DNA from: Oribacterium sp. oral taxon 102
GTDB lineage: Bacteria > Bacillota > Clostridia > Lachnospirales > Lachnospiraceae
Direction of reading: 5' to 3'
DNA: 64,000 nucleotides
Assembly: GCF_013394775.1 (NCBI RefSeq)
Contig: NZ_JABXYT010000001.1
Span: 448,501-512,500 of the forward strand
Shown here: positions 7,575-16,307 of the stretch, piece after piece
Numbering within the stretch: position 1 is the stretch's first letter
Layout of the letters: the number at the start of each line of letters is the position of its first letter
Position numbers and translations under genes: made by a program
The notes under the pieces: generated by a model
What the model saw: only the letters and a program-made list of their open reading frames with translations
Databases searched by the model: none
Told to the model about the DNA's origin: nothing

Positions 7575-9422
7575 TCATTTTTGTTTTTTAAATATTTTTC
7601 TATACTCACTTACCGGTATCCCTGTTCTTTTCAAACTCTTTAGCTTTTCCTGTTTTTTCTCCTCTCGCCTTGCCTTATATCTATCCTCATACTCTTTTTG
7701 CTTGCCGTTTGCTTTACGCTTGAGGTAGTTTTGATGAAGCCTGTCTTTTCTTACTCGTTCTTTTTCTTCCTCCTCCCTTAATTTCTGCATTTCTTCTTCG
7801 GACAATTCTTCTTTTGGCGGTTCATAGTTCCCGATAAAGTTGAAGTAGATTTCGACTTTCTGATTGGCGGTTTGACTGCCTTTTCGATCTCGTTCGTGAA
7901 TTAAGATTTTTTCTACAAACTCGTTAATGATGGTTGGTGTCAGTTCGTCAAAGTTATCATAGCGTTCAATCAACCGGATAAACTTCTTGGCTCTGTCGGT
8001 TTCTTTTTCGTATCGCTTGATGGCTTTTTCCAACCCATCGATTTCTTTGCTGAGTTCTCTTTGCTCTGTTTCATACTGATTATTTAAGATTTCATATCGG
8101 GTATTCGGTATCTTCTCCAGTATCATATCTTCATATATCCGACACATTAAGCGTTCCAGTTCCTGAAGTCTGTTTTTACTATCTATGAGCCTTGTCCTTT
8201 TCTTTTCCATTTCCATTTTTTCGCTTTCTTCCATTTCGTTTTGAATGGAATGGAGAAAGGCTTCGTTATCTTCATCAAGGCTTTTCTTAATGTCTTGTAA
8301 GGTGCTTTGAATGAGATTTAAGACTGCTTCTGCTTTTATCCTGTGAGCGGATGGACAAAGTGTTCCACAAGGTACTTTTGTGTAGGCACTGCAAGTATAA
8401 TAGGGGATATTCTTGTAGTTGCTCGTTCTGTGAACATACATTTTACTGCCACAATCGGCACAATACATCAGTCCTGTAAGGGGGTGGTATTCGCCCCAAC
8501 CGTCAGGATACCGTTTGACATTTCCTCGTATTCTCTGCACATTATCAAAGGTTTCTTGGTCAATAATCGGCTCGTGGGTGTTTTCAAAGATGAGCCAGTT
8601 ATCTTCGGATACATATTTACTTTTCTTGTCTTTGAAATGCTTTCTGGTTTTGAAGTTGACCGTATGCCCTAAGTATTCTTGTTTCTTCAAGATACTTGCA
8701 ATCGTGGAACTGCACCAACGATATGGATATTCAAACACTTTGCTTTGATGTAGTCCATATCCCAATTTCTGCTGATGATAGGCGGGTATATCTATCTTGT
8801 CGGCTTCTAATATCCTTGCAATGGCATAGGGTCCTTTTCCATCCATTGTCAGATGGAATATTCTTCGGACAACTTCTGCCGCTTTTTCATCGATAATCCA
8901 CTGATTTTTATCGTCCTTGTCTTTTATATAGCCATAGGGTGGACTGCTTCCTGTATGCTTTCCGCTTTCGCCTTTAGCTTTGAATGTGGACTTGATTTTC
9001 CTTGAGGTATCTCTCGCATACCACTCGTTCATAATGTTTCGAAATGGAGTAAAATCATCGTCTTTGTAAAAGCTGTCTACATTGTCGTTTATGGCAATGA
9101 GTCTTACTCCCTTTTGTCTTAATATCTCCATACATTGACCGACTTTGAGGTAATCTCTGCCAAGTCTTGACATATCCTTTACGATGATACAACCGATATT
9201 TCCTTGATTGACTCCGTTCATCATTGCCATAAATCCCGGACGATCGAACTGCGTCCCGCTGATTCCATCATCGGTAAAATGAATGATGTTGAATAGATTA
9301 TTTTTGCTTGCATATTCTTCAAGAATTTTCTTTTGATTGACGATCGAATTGCTCTCGCCTTGTAGTTCATCATCTCGGCTTAACCTTTCATACAAAGCGG
9401 TTATTTTCTCATAACTTCTCAT
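7575..9422 (-). CDS. Large serine recombinase of element C
   Basis: 615 residues. The resolvase domain starts at ALYERLSRDDE with the nucleophile at about S15. It is followed by the recombinase domain, a zinc ribbon (YCADCGSK, then YYTCSAY), a long coiled coil rich in Glu and Lys, and a basic C-terminal tail. It should cut and join DNA through a phosphoserine link to integrate and excise element C. I start at ATG 9422, which has AAAGGAGG five bases upstream. A longer frame from 9482 begins in the element end and has no such site. The gene is about 100 bases from the traG junction, the usual place for an integrase. Confidence 0.93.
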   Translation of the reverse strand: MRSYEKITALYERLSRDDELQGESNSIVNQKKILEEYASKNNLFNIIHFTDDGISGTQFDRPGFMAMMNGVNQGNIGCIIVKDMSRLGRDYLKVGQCMEILRQKGVRLIAINDNVDSFYKDDDFTPFRNIMNEWYARDTSRKIKSTFKAKGESGKHTGSSPPYGYIKDKDDKNQWIIDEKAAEVVRRIFHLTMDGKGPYAIARILEADKIDIPAYHQQKLGYGLHQSKVFEYPYRWCSSTIASILKKQEYLGHTVNFKTRKHFKDKKSKYVSEDNWLIFENTHEPIIDQETFDNVQRIRGNVKRYPDGWGEYHPLTGLMYCADCGSKMYVHRTSNYKNIPYYTCSAYTKVPCGTLCPSAHRIKAEAVLNLIQSTLQDIKKSLDEDNEAFLHSIQNEMEESEKMEMEKKRTRLIDSKNRLQELERLMCRIYEDMILEKIPNTRYEILNNQYETEQRELSKEIDGLEKAIKRYEKETDRAKKFIRLIERYDNFDELTPTIINEFVEKILIHERDRKGSQTANQKVEIYFNFIGNYEPPKEELSEEEMQKLREEEEKERVRKDRLHQNYLKRKANGKQKEYEDRYKARREEKKQEKLKSLKRTGIPVSEYRKIFKKQK

Positions 9423-9520
9423 GATTACCTCCTTTCGCTCAAATTCTTCAATAAAAAAAGAATTAAGCAAAACATTTTTCACTCAAGTAGTGATGAAGTG
9501 TTCTTCTTAATTCTATTACT

Positions 9521-9954
9521 CCTGCAGCCAGCTTATATTTCTTGTACTGCCTGACTGCGAAGTGTTTGGGGTTCCGCTTTTCCAGGTTCTCAAACATGAT
9601 ATCCACTGGATTTTGGAACTCTTCATCATCCTCCCGGACTTCCATGGCGTTTATGAATTCAATCAGTGTGGCGAAGTTCTGCTCCTCAACCGGTGCCTCG
9701 TAATGGATATACCCGATCAGCGCACAGTAAAGCAGTGTTTCCGCCTTGGTCCAGAACTCATCTCCGGACTTGCCGTCACCCTTGGTGTTGGCGATCAGTG
9801 TTGTCACGAGCTTCAGGATATCCTTCTCGCTGTGGATATAGGCGAAAGGATTGTAGTGCATACTTTTGCTGAAATTGATGGTGTTGAACACCTTCACCTC
9901 ATACTTTCCAATCTTCTGGAGCGCATAACCGCACTCGACTAAAATGCTGCCTTT
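9521..9954 (-). pseudogene. traG: traG/virD4 fragment 3 (middle segment)
   Basis: The minus-strand frame from 9954 reads KGSILVECGYALQKIGKYE, then VKVFNTINFSKSMHYNPFAY, then a helical region ending KHFAVRQYKKYKLAAG. This is the segment after the Walker A region in conjugative coupling proteins of the TraG/VirD4 family. It has no start of its own. On its 5' side it is cut by element B and on its 3' side by element C, where about 20 foreign residues follow before a stop at 9463. GC content is clearly higher than in the flanking elements. The remainder of traG is expected left of the window. Confidence 0.9.
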
Positions 9955-9998
9955 TGGGAAGATTTGTCAAGGACATAAACAAAATTTTTTTGATAAAT

Positions 9999-10163
9999 TT
10001 ATATCTTCTCTGTTTCTCTCTTGATTAGCTTTAGTATTTTATCCTTGTATGTTTCCCCTGTACCTTGCTTGAAATGTAGGTTTACGGTGTATTTTGTTTT
10101 TCCAATATCCATTATTAACTGTTTATGTTGTGGTTCTTTTATTACTCTTTTTTCTTCTTCCAT
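9999..10163 (-). CDS. TnpW-like small transposon protein
   Basis: A 54-residue protein, MEEEKRVIKEPQHKQ at the start, with the core GKTKYTVNLHF and then ETYKDKILKLIKRE. This pattern (a short beta-strand segment, then hydrophobic-basic ETxxDKIxxLI) is that of TnpW proteins encoded with TnpX-type serine recombinases, and element A has a relative at 22107-22289. An AGGAGG lies a few bases before the ATG. It sits at the far left end of element B. In a circularized element it would therefore lie directly upstream of the recombinase gene on the same strand. Its biochemical role is unknown. Confidence 0.7.
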   Translation of the reverse strand: MEEEKRVIKEPQHKQLIMDIGKTKYTVNLHFKQGTGETYKDKILKLIKRETEKI

Positions 10164-10189
10164 GTGTCCTCCTTTCCGTTTTTAAGCAA

Positions 10190-10220
10190 AGAAAAAACAG
10201 CAAACCTTTTTGATTTACTG
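10190..10220 (-). terminator. Terminator-like hairpin upstream of the tnpW-like gene
   Basis: On the minus strand, CAGTAAATC pairs with GGTTTGCTG (two G-T pairs) and is followed by TTTTTTC. It lies about 30 bases upstream of the start codon at 10163. Confidence 0.6.
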
Positions 10221-10270
10221 CTTTCATGTTAGCTTTTATTGAATTGTTAGTTTAGCAAGCTAAAAATATC

Positions 10271-10888
10271 CTACTTGCAATACTCTTTTATTTTATCGGC
10301 ATATTCAGTCAAAAGATTCTTTGAATAAATTTTTTCATTTCTTGAATTTCTGACTTCTTTCCAAAGAATAGAAGCTACTTTTAATTTGTTTGAGTAGTTG
10401 CAACTATTTTCGTCTGCACAGAAATCCTTTAAAAATTGATTCCATTGACAAACCGAATTATCATACTTTGCATAATCTGATTTCCCATAATAAACTTTTA
10501 GCATATCTTGAATTGTAAAACTCAAATCATTTTCTCTTTTTACTTTTCTCCAAACTGTTGCCATATCAGCAGTAAATTTAAATGGTGAGATACCTGTTAA
10601 AACAGCGAAATATTCTCTGAACTTTGCATTAAAAGAAAAACCACATTCAAGTAATGGTGTATCTAAAGTAATATTTTCCACTTGCTTCTTTTCATTTTTT
10701 ATTGATGATTTTTTAATCAAATTGCCCTTAAAGTATTGCTCAATAATATAATTGAGTTCCTGTTTTGTGCCTCTATATTCTAATCCTAATGACTTGCATA
10801 TCTGTGAAAGTTCTTCACGATACCAATAGTATTTAGTAAATTCATCAAACGATGTAATTTTGTCAAACTCAGGTCTACTTTCCATCAA
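10271..10888 (-). CDS. SAP-domain-containing protein (DUF6434-like)
   Basis: 205 residues. The N-terminal region (FDEFTKYYWYREELSQICK, then LGLEYRGTKQELNYIIEQYF) has the two-helix pattern of a SAP nucleic-acid-binding motif. The C-terminal region (SPFKFTADMATVWRKVK onward) resembles the DUF6434 domain that often follows it. Proteins of this type occur as cargo in Firmicute mobile elements without a known function. DNA binding is inferred from the SAP-like fold only. It follows the NTF2-like gene by 12 bases, so the two are probably co-transcribed. Confidence 0.65.
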   Translation of the reverse strand: MMESRPEFDKITSFDEFTKYYWYREELSQICKSLGLEYRGTKQELNYIIEQYFKGNLIKKSSIKNEKKQVENITLDTPLLECGFSFNAKFREYFAVLTGISPFKFTADMATVWRKVKRENDLSFTIQDMLKVYYGKSDYAKYDNSVCQWNQFLKDFCADENSCNYSNKLKVASILWKEVRNSRNEKIYSKNLLTEYADKIKEYCK

Positions 10889-10900
10889 TATTTTATCTCC

Positions 10901-11320
10901 TCAAAACCAATTTACTTTTTCATCTCTAAATAATGGTGTTTCACTCTCTTTGTAAGGATTGTAGTTGTTACAATTACAACCAAACTCTTTCAACGCTTTT
11001 ATCTTATTATCGGCTGTCCAAACAATCAAAGAGATACCGTCAAATTCTTCAACTTTCCCCTCATTCATTTTATTTTTGAAGTGCCATTCTACAATAGTTT
11101 GATTATCCTTATGAAAAAATTGCTTTATATCCCACGCAAGAACTTTTCCTCTTGTATTCCACTCATTAAACCAGCGCTTTACTGTTTGCCGATTTTCATA
11201 CTTAGGACACCAACTCTCAATATAAATCACATCATCCAAAAAAATATCATCTATTCCTAAGTCTTGTTGTGTAAGCCACATATCAAACCATAAACGAATG
11301 ATTTTCTCTCTTTCATCCAT
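10901..11320 (-). CDS. NTF2/SnoaL-like small protein
   Basis: 139 residues with the alternation of an N-terminal helix (EKIIRLWFDMWLTQQ) and curved beta strands (VKRWFNEWN, TIVEWHFKN, GISLIVWTADNKIKALKEF) expected for the NTF2-like fold, which includes SnoaL-type cyclases and many proteins of unknown activity. I start at the ATG at 11320 because GGAGG lies 11 bases before it. The upstream in-frame ATG at 11344 would place this site inside the gene. Substrate unknown. Confidence 0.65.
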   Translation of the reverse strand: MDEREKIIRLWFDMWLTQQDLGIDDIFLDDVIYIESWCPKYENRQTVKRWFNEWNTRGKVLAWDIKQFFHKDNQTIVEWHFKNKMNEGKVEEFDGISLIVWTADNKIKALKEFGCNCNNYNPYKESETPLFRDEKVNWF

Positions 11321-11381
11321 GAATTTAAGCACCTCCAAAATCAAATACTTGTCTAATATTATACCATTTTTTCGCTTGATT

Positions 11382-12842
11382 TTATAGGTCTAACTCGTTC
11401 CGTTTTACCTGTGTTAGTTGCTTTGAATGTTCCTGTAACTGTTCAATACAAGTCTTAACTTTTTCAGCCTGTTCTACTTCCTCTCGTATCTCTAATATTT
11501 GATTGTATAGGCTATTTTTCTCTTTCTTCATATTGGCAACTTCCGATTTCCATTTGGATATATTTAAGGTCTTGCTTTCTCCTAAATGTTCTTTCAGATA
11601 TTTCTTGGCACTTTCAAACAAAATAATCTCTGCGGTATGCTCATTGTAGAAAGTATCTTGTTTGTTTTTCTTTAGCTTGGTATAAGCTGTATAGGTATCT
11701 TTATGCTTCAAATATTTTTCGGCGTGGTCGATAAGTTGTACTTTATTGTCAATCCGCTTTTCGGTATCTTTAATAGCTCTTGTGGTCTTGTAGTTCTTAT
11801 CTCTTAAAGTAACTATGTTTTCTTTCAGTTCAGATACGGAAATGATATTTTTCTCTTTTAAGAATTGATAGCTTTCGATGTATTGTTCTAAATCTGTATT
11901 ATGGTTATCTGCATTTTTACGGATAAGATTTTCAAAAACGGATAGCAAATTTTCTTTGAATGGGAGGGTAGATTTGAGATTATCAGTTTCTGCCTTTTCT
12001 TCTTTTCCTATTCCTCTTATCCAATTTAGTAAGGCTTTTATTCTTCTTGCAATCTCTTTTAATATCTTATTCTGATGTTTGATTTCTCGGTTGATATTTC
12101 CCCTGTCGGTAGTTATGCCTTTCTTTTCCATTTGGGTGGCTGATACGCCTAAATGAATGGTCGGTATTTGTTCTATGCCCTGTCTTTCATAGGAACGGTG
12201 ATCCACTTTTTCCTGTATGCTATTTTCTTCAAGATATTTATTTGTAATATCTGCCCATGCTTTTCGCCAATGCTCTGCTTTGTCTTGTTCGTTCCAGTCC
12301 ACTGTATTGATTTTTCTTGTTTTGTAGTTGCCATTTTTAAGTTTTACTTTCTCTCCGTTTTCATCAAGTATATATTCCTTTTTTGATTTTGCTCCCCATG
12401 TTGTATCTTCGTTTAGCGGTCGCATAGTTAATAGAATATGTGCATGTGGGTTTCCGTCATTTTTATCATGTAGGGCAATGTCGGCACACATACCAACTTT
12501 CACAAAATTTTCTTTTACATACTCTCTTACAAGCTCAATCTGTTTTTCCCTGTCTAATTCTTTGGGTAAGGCAACTTCAATTTCTCTTGCAAGCTGTGAG
12601 TTTTTACTCTTTTCGATTTTCTCTACGCTATTCCATAATGTTCCTCTGCCTGAAAATTCCTGTGGTGCATTTTGAGGCAATAGGATTTCTGTATGGGCTA
12701 TTCCGCCTTTTCTTGTAAAGTCGTGGACTATGCCGTCATATTCGTTTTTTATCTTTTCGCCACTTCGATAAGCGGAAGCTGCTACTGCACTTTTGCCTTT
12801 ACCTCTTGAGATAATCTTTATGCAAAGATGATATATCGCCAT
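11382..12842 (-). CDS. mobA: MobA/MobL relaxase of element B
   Basis: 486 residues. The N-terminal nicking domain begins MAIYHLCIKIISRGKGKSAV, and the metal-binding His triad is H125 with H133-A-H135 in NPHAHILLTMR. The middle carries RGNINREIKHQN and the C-terminal third is coiled coil. The relaxase nicks oriT and transfers the single strand through a helper ICE's type IV system. It is nearly identical over its length to the element A relaxase (19309-20769), differing mainly in the last 40 residues. The oriT-like array and the DUF3847 gene lie directly upstream. Confidence 0.92.
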   Translation of the reverse strand: MAIYHLCIKIISRGKGKSAVAASAYRSGEKIKNEYDGIVHDFTRKGGIAHTEILLPQNAPQEFSGRGTLWNSVEKIEKSKNSQLAREIEVALPKELDREKQIELVREYVKENFVKVGMCADIALHDKNDGNPHAHILLTMRPLNEDTTWGAKSKKEYILDENGEKVKLKNGNYKTRKINTVDWNEQDKAEHWRKAWADITNKYLEENSIQEKVDHRSYERQGIEQIPTIHLGVSATQMEKKGITTDRGNINREIKHQNKILKEIARRIKALLNWIRGIGKEEKAETDNLKSTLPFKENLLSVFENLIRKNADNHNTDLEQYIESYQFLKEKNIISVSELKENIVTLRDKNYKTTRAIKDTEKRIDNKVQLIDHAEKYLKHKDTYTAYTKLKKNKQDTFYNEHTAEIILFESAKKYLKEHLGESKTLNISKWKSEVANMKKEKNSLYNQILEIREEVEQAEKVKTCIEQLQEHSKQLTQVKRNELDL

Positions 12843-12892
12843 AAGAAAAAACCTCCTCTCTTTTTGATGTGGGCAAGGTGGCGATGATAAAG

Positions 12893-12940
12893 ACTTACTA
12901 AAAAAATCGGATTGTTTTTATCCGATTTCTTTTGGTAAGT
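12893..12940 (-). promoter_or_regulatory. Long hairpin with T-run in the relaxase leader, element B
   Basis: The outer arms ACTTAC and GTAAGT enclose an inner stem AAATCGGAT / ATCCGATTT, and a T-run lies in the 3' arm on the minus strand. In element A the outer arms are ACTTCC and GGAAGT, so an A-T pair is replaced by C-G with pairing kept. It lies about 50 bases upstream of the relaxase start. It may act as an attenuator or terminator, or as part of oriT. Confidence 0.65.
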
Positions 12941-13079
12941 ACACAAGGGGTAGGAAATTTATTTCCGTAGGGGAGTGTAGCTCCCCTGTATCAGCTTTAG
13001 CTGATATGCTCTCTGCAAGAGCCTTCGGAGAACGCACACACCCTTTAGGGTGTATAAGTGCGCCCTTGTAAACAAGGGA
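12941..13079. other. oriT-like array of hairpins, element B
   Basis: Six short hairpins follow each other without a gene: GGAAAT/ATTTCC, GGGGAG/CTCCCC, TATCAGC/GCTGATA, a weaker one near CTCTGCAAGAG, ACACCC/GGGTGT and CCCTTG/CAAGGG. The array lies between the DUF3847 and relaxase genes and is almost base-for-base the same in element A (20871-21009). The position and structure are those expected for an origin of transfer. Confidence 0.7.
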
Positions 13080-13400
13080 CTATTCCTCTGTTTCCATTCT
13101 TTCCTCTCGATTTTCTGTATTTTGATTTTTACTTTCTTCTCTGCTGTCTATGATTTTCTTGATTTTTTGATTGACTATTTCTTTGAGATTTGGATATGTG
13201 ATTAGCTGATAAAATTCATCTTTGGTGAAGTCCTTGCTTTCAGTAAAGATACTTTCAAAGACTGCTCCTTTTTCATAAAGCCGTCTATCTCTCTTTTTTC
13301 GTTCCTTCTGTTTCTGCTGACTGATAAGTTTTTTCCTTTTGTTTTGTAACTGCTTGATTTCTTCTTCTGTCATTAAAATTTTTTCGTCTATGTTTTTCAT
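13080..13400 (-). CDS. DUF3847 family protein, element B
   Basis: 106 residues: a coiled coil (MTEEEIKQLQNKRKKLISQQ), the basic segment KERKKRDRRLYEKG, the family motif GAVFESIF and an acidic tail (ENREERMETEE). Element A encodes a near-identical copy and element C a more distant one, always upstream of oriT and the relaxase. It is likely a relaxosome accessory protein, inferred from genomic position. Confidence 0.78.
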   Translation of the reverse strand: MKNIDEKILMTEEEIKQLQNKRKKLISQQKQKERKKRDRRLYEKGAVFESIFTESKDFTKDEFYQLITYPNLKEIVNQKIKKIIDSREESKNQNTENREERMETEE

Positions 13401-13433
13401 CTTCTGTTTTCCTTTCTTTATGTTTTGAGCAAA

Positions 13434-13466
13434 GAAAAAACAGTAAACCGATTTGATTTACTGTTT
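13434..13466 (-). terminator. Terminator-like hairpin upstream of DUF3847 B
   Basis: AAACAGTAAA pairs with TTTACTGTTT, with TTTTTTC following on the minus strand and TTTGCTC after that. It lies 34 bases before the DUF3847 start. Confidence 0.7.
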
Positions 13467-13531
13467 CGTAAGCTGCTATACTATTGTTTCTATTTAATTA
13501 TTTCATTTCGACAAACTGGAATTTGTCTGTC

Positions 13532-14284
13532 TCAAAACAATTCGTTTATCATTGTCACAAATAAATCCGGTTTCAATAAAACAAGACCTGCATGCCCCAG
13601 TTTAGGCAAAACCTTGAATTCTGTTTGCGGAAAATGCTGATTCATGTAGGCGATATCAAGTTTTCGCTCCTTTTCTTCGCCATCGGCATACCAGTAATGC
13701 ATTTGCGTATCGACCTTCGGAATGGGCTGTGGAATCTTATAGTTGTTGCATGAGTCAAAAGTTCTCCATAACGTTTTTCTACTGGAGCACTTCAAAACAT
13801 CTGCAACATATTGAAGATCTTCCTTCGAATATTCATCGGTAGCAAAAGCCTTCTCAAGCAAGCGCACTCCACCTGTCCTGCCCAGCATCATCATGAGATA
13901 GTCTCTCAAGGCGATAAAGCGTGTGACAAGCCATGGTAGCTGATATGGTGTAATGCCTCCGTCCATAATGCAGTGTCTGATTGGAATAAGTTGTCCAAGC
14001 GTTACCATTAAAGCAACGGAGCCGCCCATCGAGCACCCATATACTGCATACAATTCGGCAATCTCTTCAGCCTGAAGCCACTCATTCAATTCGGCAGCGA
14101 TCTTCTCAATGCTTGTAAAGTCACTTTCATCCTCAGAATCATATCCGGGAAGAGCCGGAATAATCAGATGATATTTGTTTTTGAGAAGCGGAATTAAATG
14201 TTCAAAATAATCCCATCTTACAACAGAAGGATGTATCAGCAGAATTGCTTGTTCATTACCTTTTCCAAATTCATGTATATTCAT
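13532..14284 (-). CDS. Alpha/beta-fold hydrolase
   Basis: 250 residues. The nucleophile elbow is GCSMGGS (GxSxG), the oxyanion region is LLIHPSVVRWDYF near residue 20, and the catalytic His is probably in KLGHAGLVLL near the C-terminus. It is a typical small esterase or lipase-like hydrolase without a signal peptide, so cytoplasmic. The start is ATG 14284, preceded by GGATGG; the in-frame ATG at 14308 has no site. Base composition is less AT-rich than its neighbours in element B, which suggests separate acquisition. Substrate unknown. Confidence 0.8.
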   Translation of the reverse strand: MNIHEFGKGNEQAILLIHPSVVRWDYFEHLIPLLKNKYHLIIPALPGYDSEDESDFTSIEKIAAELNEWLQAEEIAELYAVYGCSMGGSVALMVTLGQLIPIRHCIMDGGITPYQLPWLVTRFIALRDYLMMMLGRTGGVRLLEKAFATDEYSKEDLQYVADVLKCSSRKTLWRTFDSCNNYKIPQPIPKVDTQMHYWYADGEEKERKLDIAYMNQHFPQTEFKVLPKLGHAGLVLLKPDLFVTMINELF

Positions 14285-14351
14285 TAGTCTAATCCATCCT
14301 GTGTACAAATTCTAATTTACTTCACTCAATATTTGTAACATTATACCACTT

Positions 14352-16022
14352 TTAAGCCATTTTTTCTATATCTACTTTCTGTGGCACTTGACAGTTACCT
14401 ATAAAGTTAAAGTACACATCAACTTGTTGTTTTCTATATTTGCCTTGTCTTCCTCCTGTCGCTTCGTAGACTACAACTTTTTCTATATACTCATTTATCA
14501 TTGGTACTGTAAGTTTTTCAATATCTGTATATTTTTCTATCATCTTTAAGAATTTATCGGTATCAACTTTTCTCTGATGATAGCTTTCTATTTCTTGTTC
14601 AAAATACTGTATTTGCTTTTCTAAGTCTTGTTGCTCCATATCATAGGTATTAAATAATCTGTCAAAATGTTTTACAGGAATTTTACCAAGTGCGTGGTCT
14701 TCATACAGCTTTGTAATGAGTGTTGTTAGCTCTGCATTTCTTGATGACAGTTTTTCTAACTTTTCTTTATCCTCTTGATACTTTTCTTCTCTTTTTTCGT
14801 CGGATAACTTGTTCATCACTTTTAGAAACTCTTGCTTTTCTTCTTTTGCAAAGTCTGTGATTTCTTTGATTGATTTTAGGAGAATTTCATTTACTGTTTT
14901 TACTTTGATGTAGTGCATACTGCAAGAGCTTTTTCTGTGTCTGTAATGTTGACATACAAAACAATAATCGCAATCGTACTTCTTTTCTTTATGTTCTGCC
15001 GGCTCTCTATAGCTTAGCTTTCCTCCACAGTCGGAACAGATTAAAAGCCCTGTGAATGGGTGTGAGGTTGTACCATACTTTGGACTTCTTCTCACTGTTT
15101 TTCTTAACCTTTGGGCGTTATTCCATGTTTCTTCGTCAATGATGGCTTCGTGGGTATTTTTGAAGATAATGAGTTCATTTTCTTTTGCCTTTCTTCTTTT
15201 TTTGGTTTTATAGTCTAAACTAATTGTCTTTCCTAATACAGTATGCCCCATATATTCTCTTTTTTCTAAGATATAACCTACTGTGGTCGGTGTCCAAAAA
15301 TATGGGTCTTCTATTCCTCTTTTCTTTGAGCTATGGTTATTTTCGGGATAATGGGTTTCTGCATAGGCTGATGGGATAAGGACTTTGTCTTTGGTTAGTA
15401 TATCTGCTATCTGTGTTACTCCATATCCCTCTATTACAAGCCTGTAAATGCGTTTTACGACCTTTGCACTCTCTTTATCGACAAGTAGCTCCTGTTTGTT
15501 CTTTGGGTTTCTGTAATAGCCGTATGGTACGCTTGGAGATACTCTTTTCCCCTCTTCCATTCTTGCCCTGAAGATAGATTGTATTTTTCTTGATGTATCT
15601 CTTGCATACCATTCGTTCATGATATTTAGAAATGGGGTAAAGTCGCTTTCTGCTTGTTTTTCACTGTCTATTCCGTTATTGATGGCGATAAACCTTACTC
15701 CCTTTTCTTTGAAAAGTATTTCGGTGTAAAAACCTACTTTGAGGTAGTCTCTGCCAAACCTACTCATATCTTTTACTATCACAGTAGATACTTTGTTTTC
15801 TTCTACTGCTTTTATCATTTTTTGAAATCCCTCTCTATCAAAGGTTGTTCCGCTTACTCCATCATCGGTATAGTGATAGATATTTACAAAGCCGTTTCTT
15901 TTGGCATAGCTTTCAAGTAGTTGCTTTTGATTGGTGATGGAATTGCTTTCTCCTTGCATTTCATCATCTCGACTTAAACGCTCATAAAGGGCTGTTTGTC
16001 CTGTTCTTTTCGTATTTGACAT
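14352..16022 (-). CDS. Large serine recombinase of element B
   Basis: 556 residues. The catalytic domain starts TALYERLSRDDE with the nucleophile at about S17. The recombinase domain follows, then the zinc ribbon (CSDCGGK, then YDCDYCFVC), a coiled coil and a short C-terminal domain. It carries out integration and excision of element B at the CCTTT core in traG. The start ATG has AAAGGAGG upstream and lies about 55 bases from the right junction. It is related to but clearly different from the recombinases of A and C, and it lacks their long basic C-terminal tail. Confidence 0.93.
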   Translation of the reverse strand: MSNTKRTGQTALYERLSRDDEMQGESNSITNQKQLLESYAKRNGFVNIYHYTDDGVSGTTFDREGFQKMIKAVEENKVSTVIVKDMSRFGRDYLKVGFYTEILFKEKGVRFIAINNGIDSEKQAESDFTPFLNIMNEWYARDTSRKIQSIFRARMEEGKRVSPSVPYGYYRNPKNKQELLVDKESAKVVKRIYRLVIEGYGVTQIADILTKDKVLIPSAYAETHYPENNHSSKKRGIEDPYFWTPTTVGYILEKREYMGHTVLGKTISLDYKTKKRRKAKENELIIFKNTHEAIIDEETWNNAQRLRKTVRRSPKYGTTSHPFTGLLICSDCGGKLSYREPAEHKEKKYDCDYCFVCQHYRHRKSSCSMHYIKVKTVNEILLKSIKEITDFAKEEKQEFLKVMNKLSDEKREEKYQEDKEKLEKLSSRNAELTTLITKLYEDHALGKIPVKHFDRLFNTYDMEQQDLEKQIQYFEQEIESYHQRKVDTDKFLKMIEKYTDIEKLTVPMINEYIEKVVVYEATGGRQGKYRKQQVDVYFNFIGNCQVPQKVDIEKMA

Positions 16023-16077
16023 GAGAATTACCTCCTTTCCAAGTTTTTGTTATTTTCTCTGTCCCTAAAAGGTTAAT

Positions 16078-16307
16078 CCTTTCGGATCCGTCACTACATA
16101 GGAACTGTGCATCTGAAGGAGGTTCGGCTTCAGCCAAAATCGGGTCTTGCCGGAGCCGGATCCGCCGACAATCAGGACGTTCTTGTTCCTCGCTGTTGCC
16201 GGATTCTTTGGACGGTTGCTCATGGTCAGTCGTTCTGTTGCCGTCAGGATCACGTTGTTCTCAAACTTGGGATCCATGAAGGGCTCGATATCAGCGTGAG
16301 TACCCCA
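16078..16307 (-). pseudogene. traG: traG/virD4 fragment 2 (Walker A segment)
   Basis: The minus-strand frame reads WGTHADIEPFMDPKFENN, then LTMSNRPKNPATARNKN, the Walker A loop GGSGSGKTRFWLKPN and SSYVVTDPKG. It is then cut by element B, which adds LTF and a stop. The 5' side is cut by element A. The Walker A loop identifies the nucleotide-binding core of a VirD4/TraG coupling protein. Joined to fragment 1 at SARW and to fragment 3 at DPKG, it continues the family sequence without gaps. Confidence 0.93.

Larger units (their letters stand above)
1..9523. mobile_element. Element C: AT-rich integrative mobilizable element, left end outside window
   Basis: The block is visibly AT-rich against the GC-rich ICE and core sequence. 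Its right end is seen where the traG reading frame stops being TraG-like after residues KLAAG and runs into unrelated AT-rich sequence at about 9521-9523. A large serine recombinase gene lies just inside this end. Other contents, all on the minus strand, are the TetR-ECF-MATE operon, a sigma-like protein, a DUF3847 protein and a MobA/MobL relaxase that runs off position 1. The left end and any remaining genes are not in the window, so the size is at least 9.5 kb. Integrative mobilizable elements of this build use a helper ICE's secretion machinery. Confidence 0.85.
9950..16082. mobile_element. Element B: 6.1-kb integrative mobilizable element inside traG
   Basis: Both ends are visible. The left junction carries CCTTT at 9950-9954 and the right junction CCTTT at 16078-16082, a shared 5-base sequence that fixes the crossover to these bases. 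Deleting the element joins DPKG to SILVECGYAL and restores the TraG frame. The left end has TTTGTCAAG at 9963-9971, also found near the left end of element A. Contents from right to left are serine recombinase, alpha/beta hydrolase, DUF3847, oriT, relaxase, NTF2-like protein, SAP protein and TnpW-like protein, all on the minus strand. Confidence 0.9.

Noticed and set aside
9463..9520. Extra 19-20 residues after KLAAG in traG fragment 3 as real protein sequence
   Set aside because: The bases belong to the right end of element C and only happen to be open until a stop.
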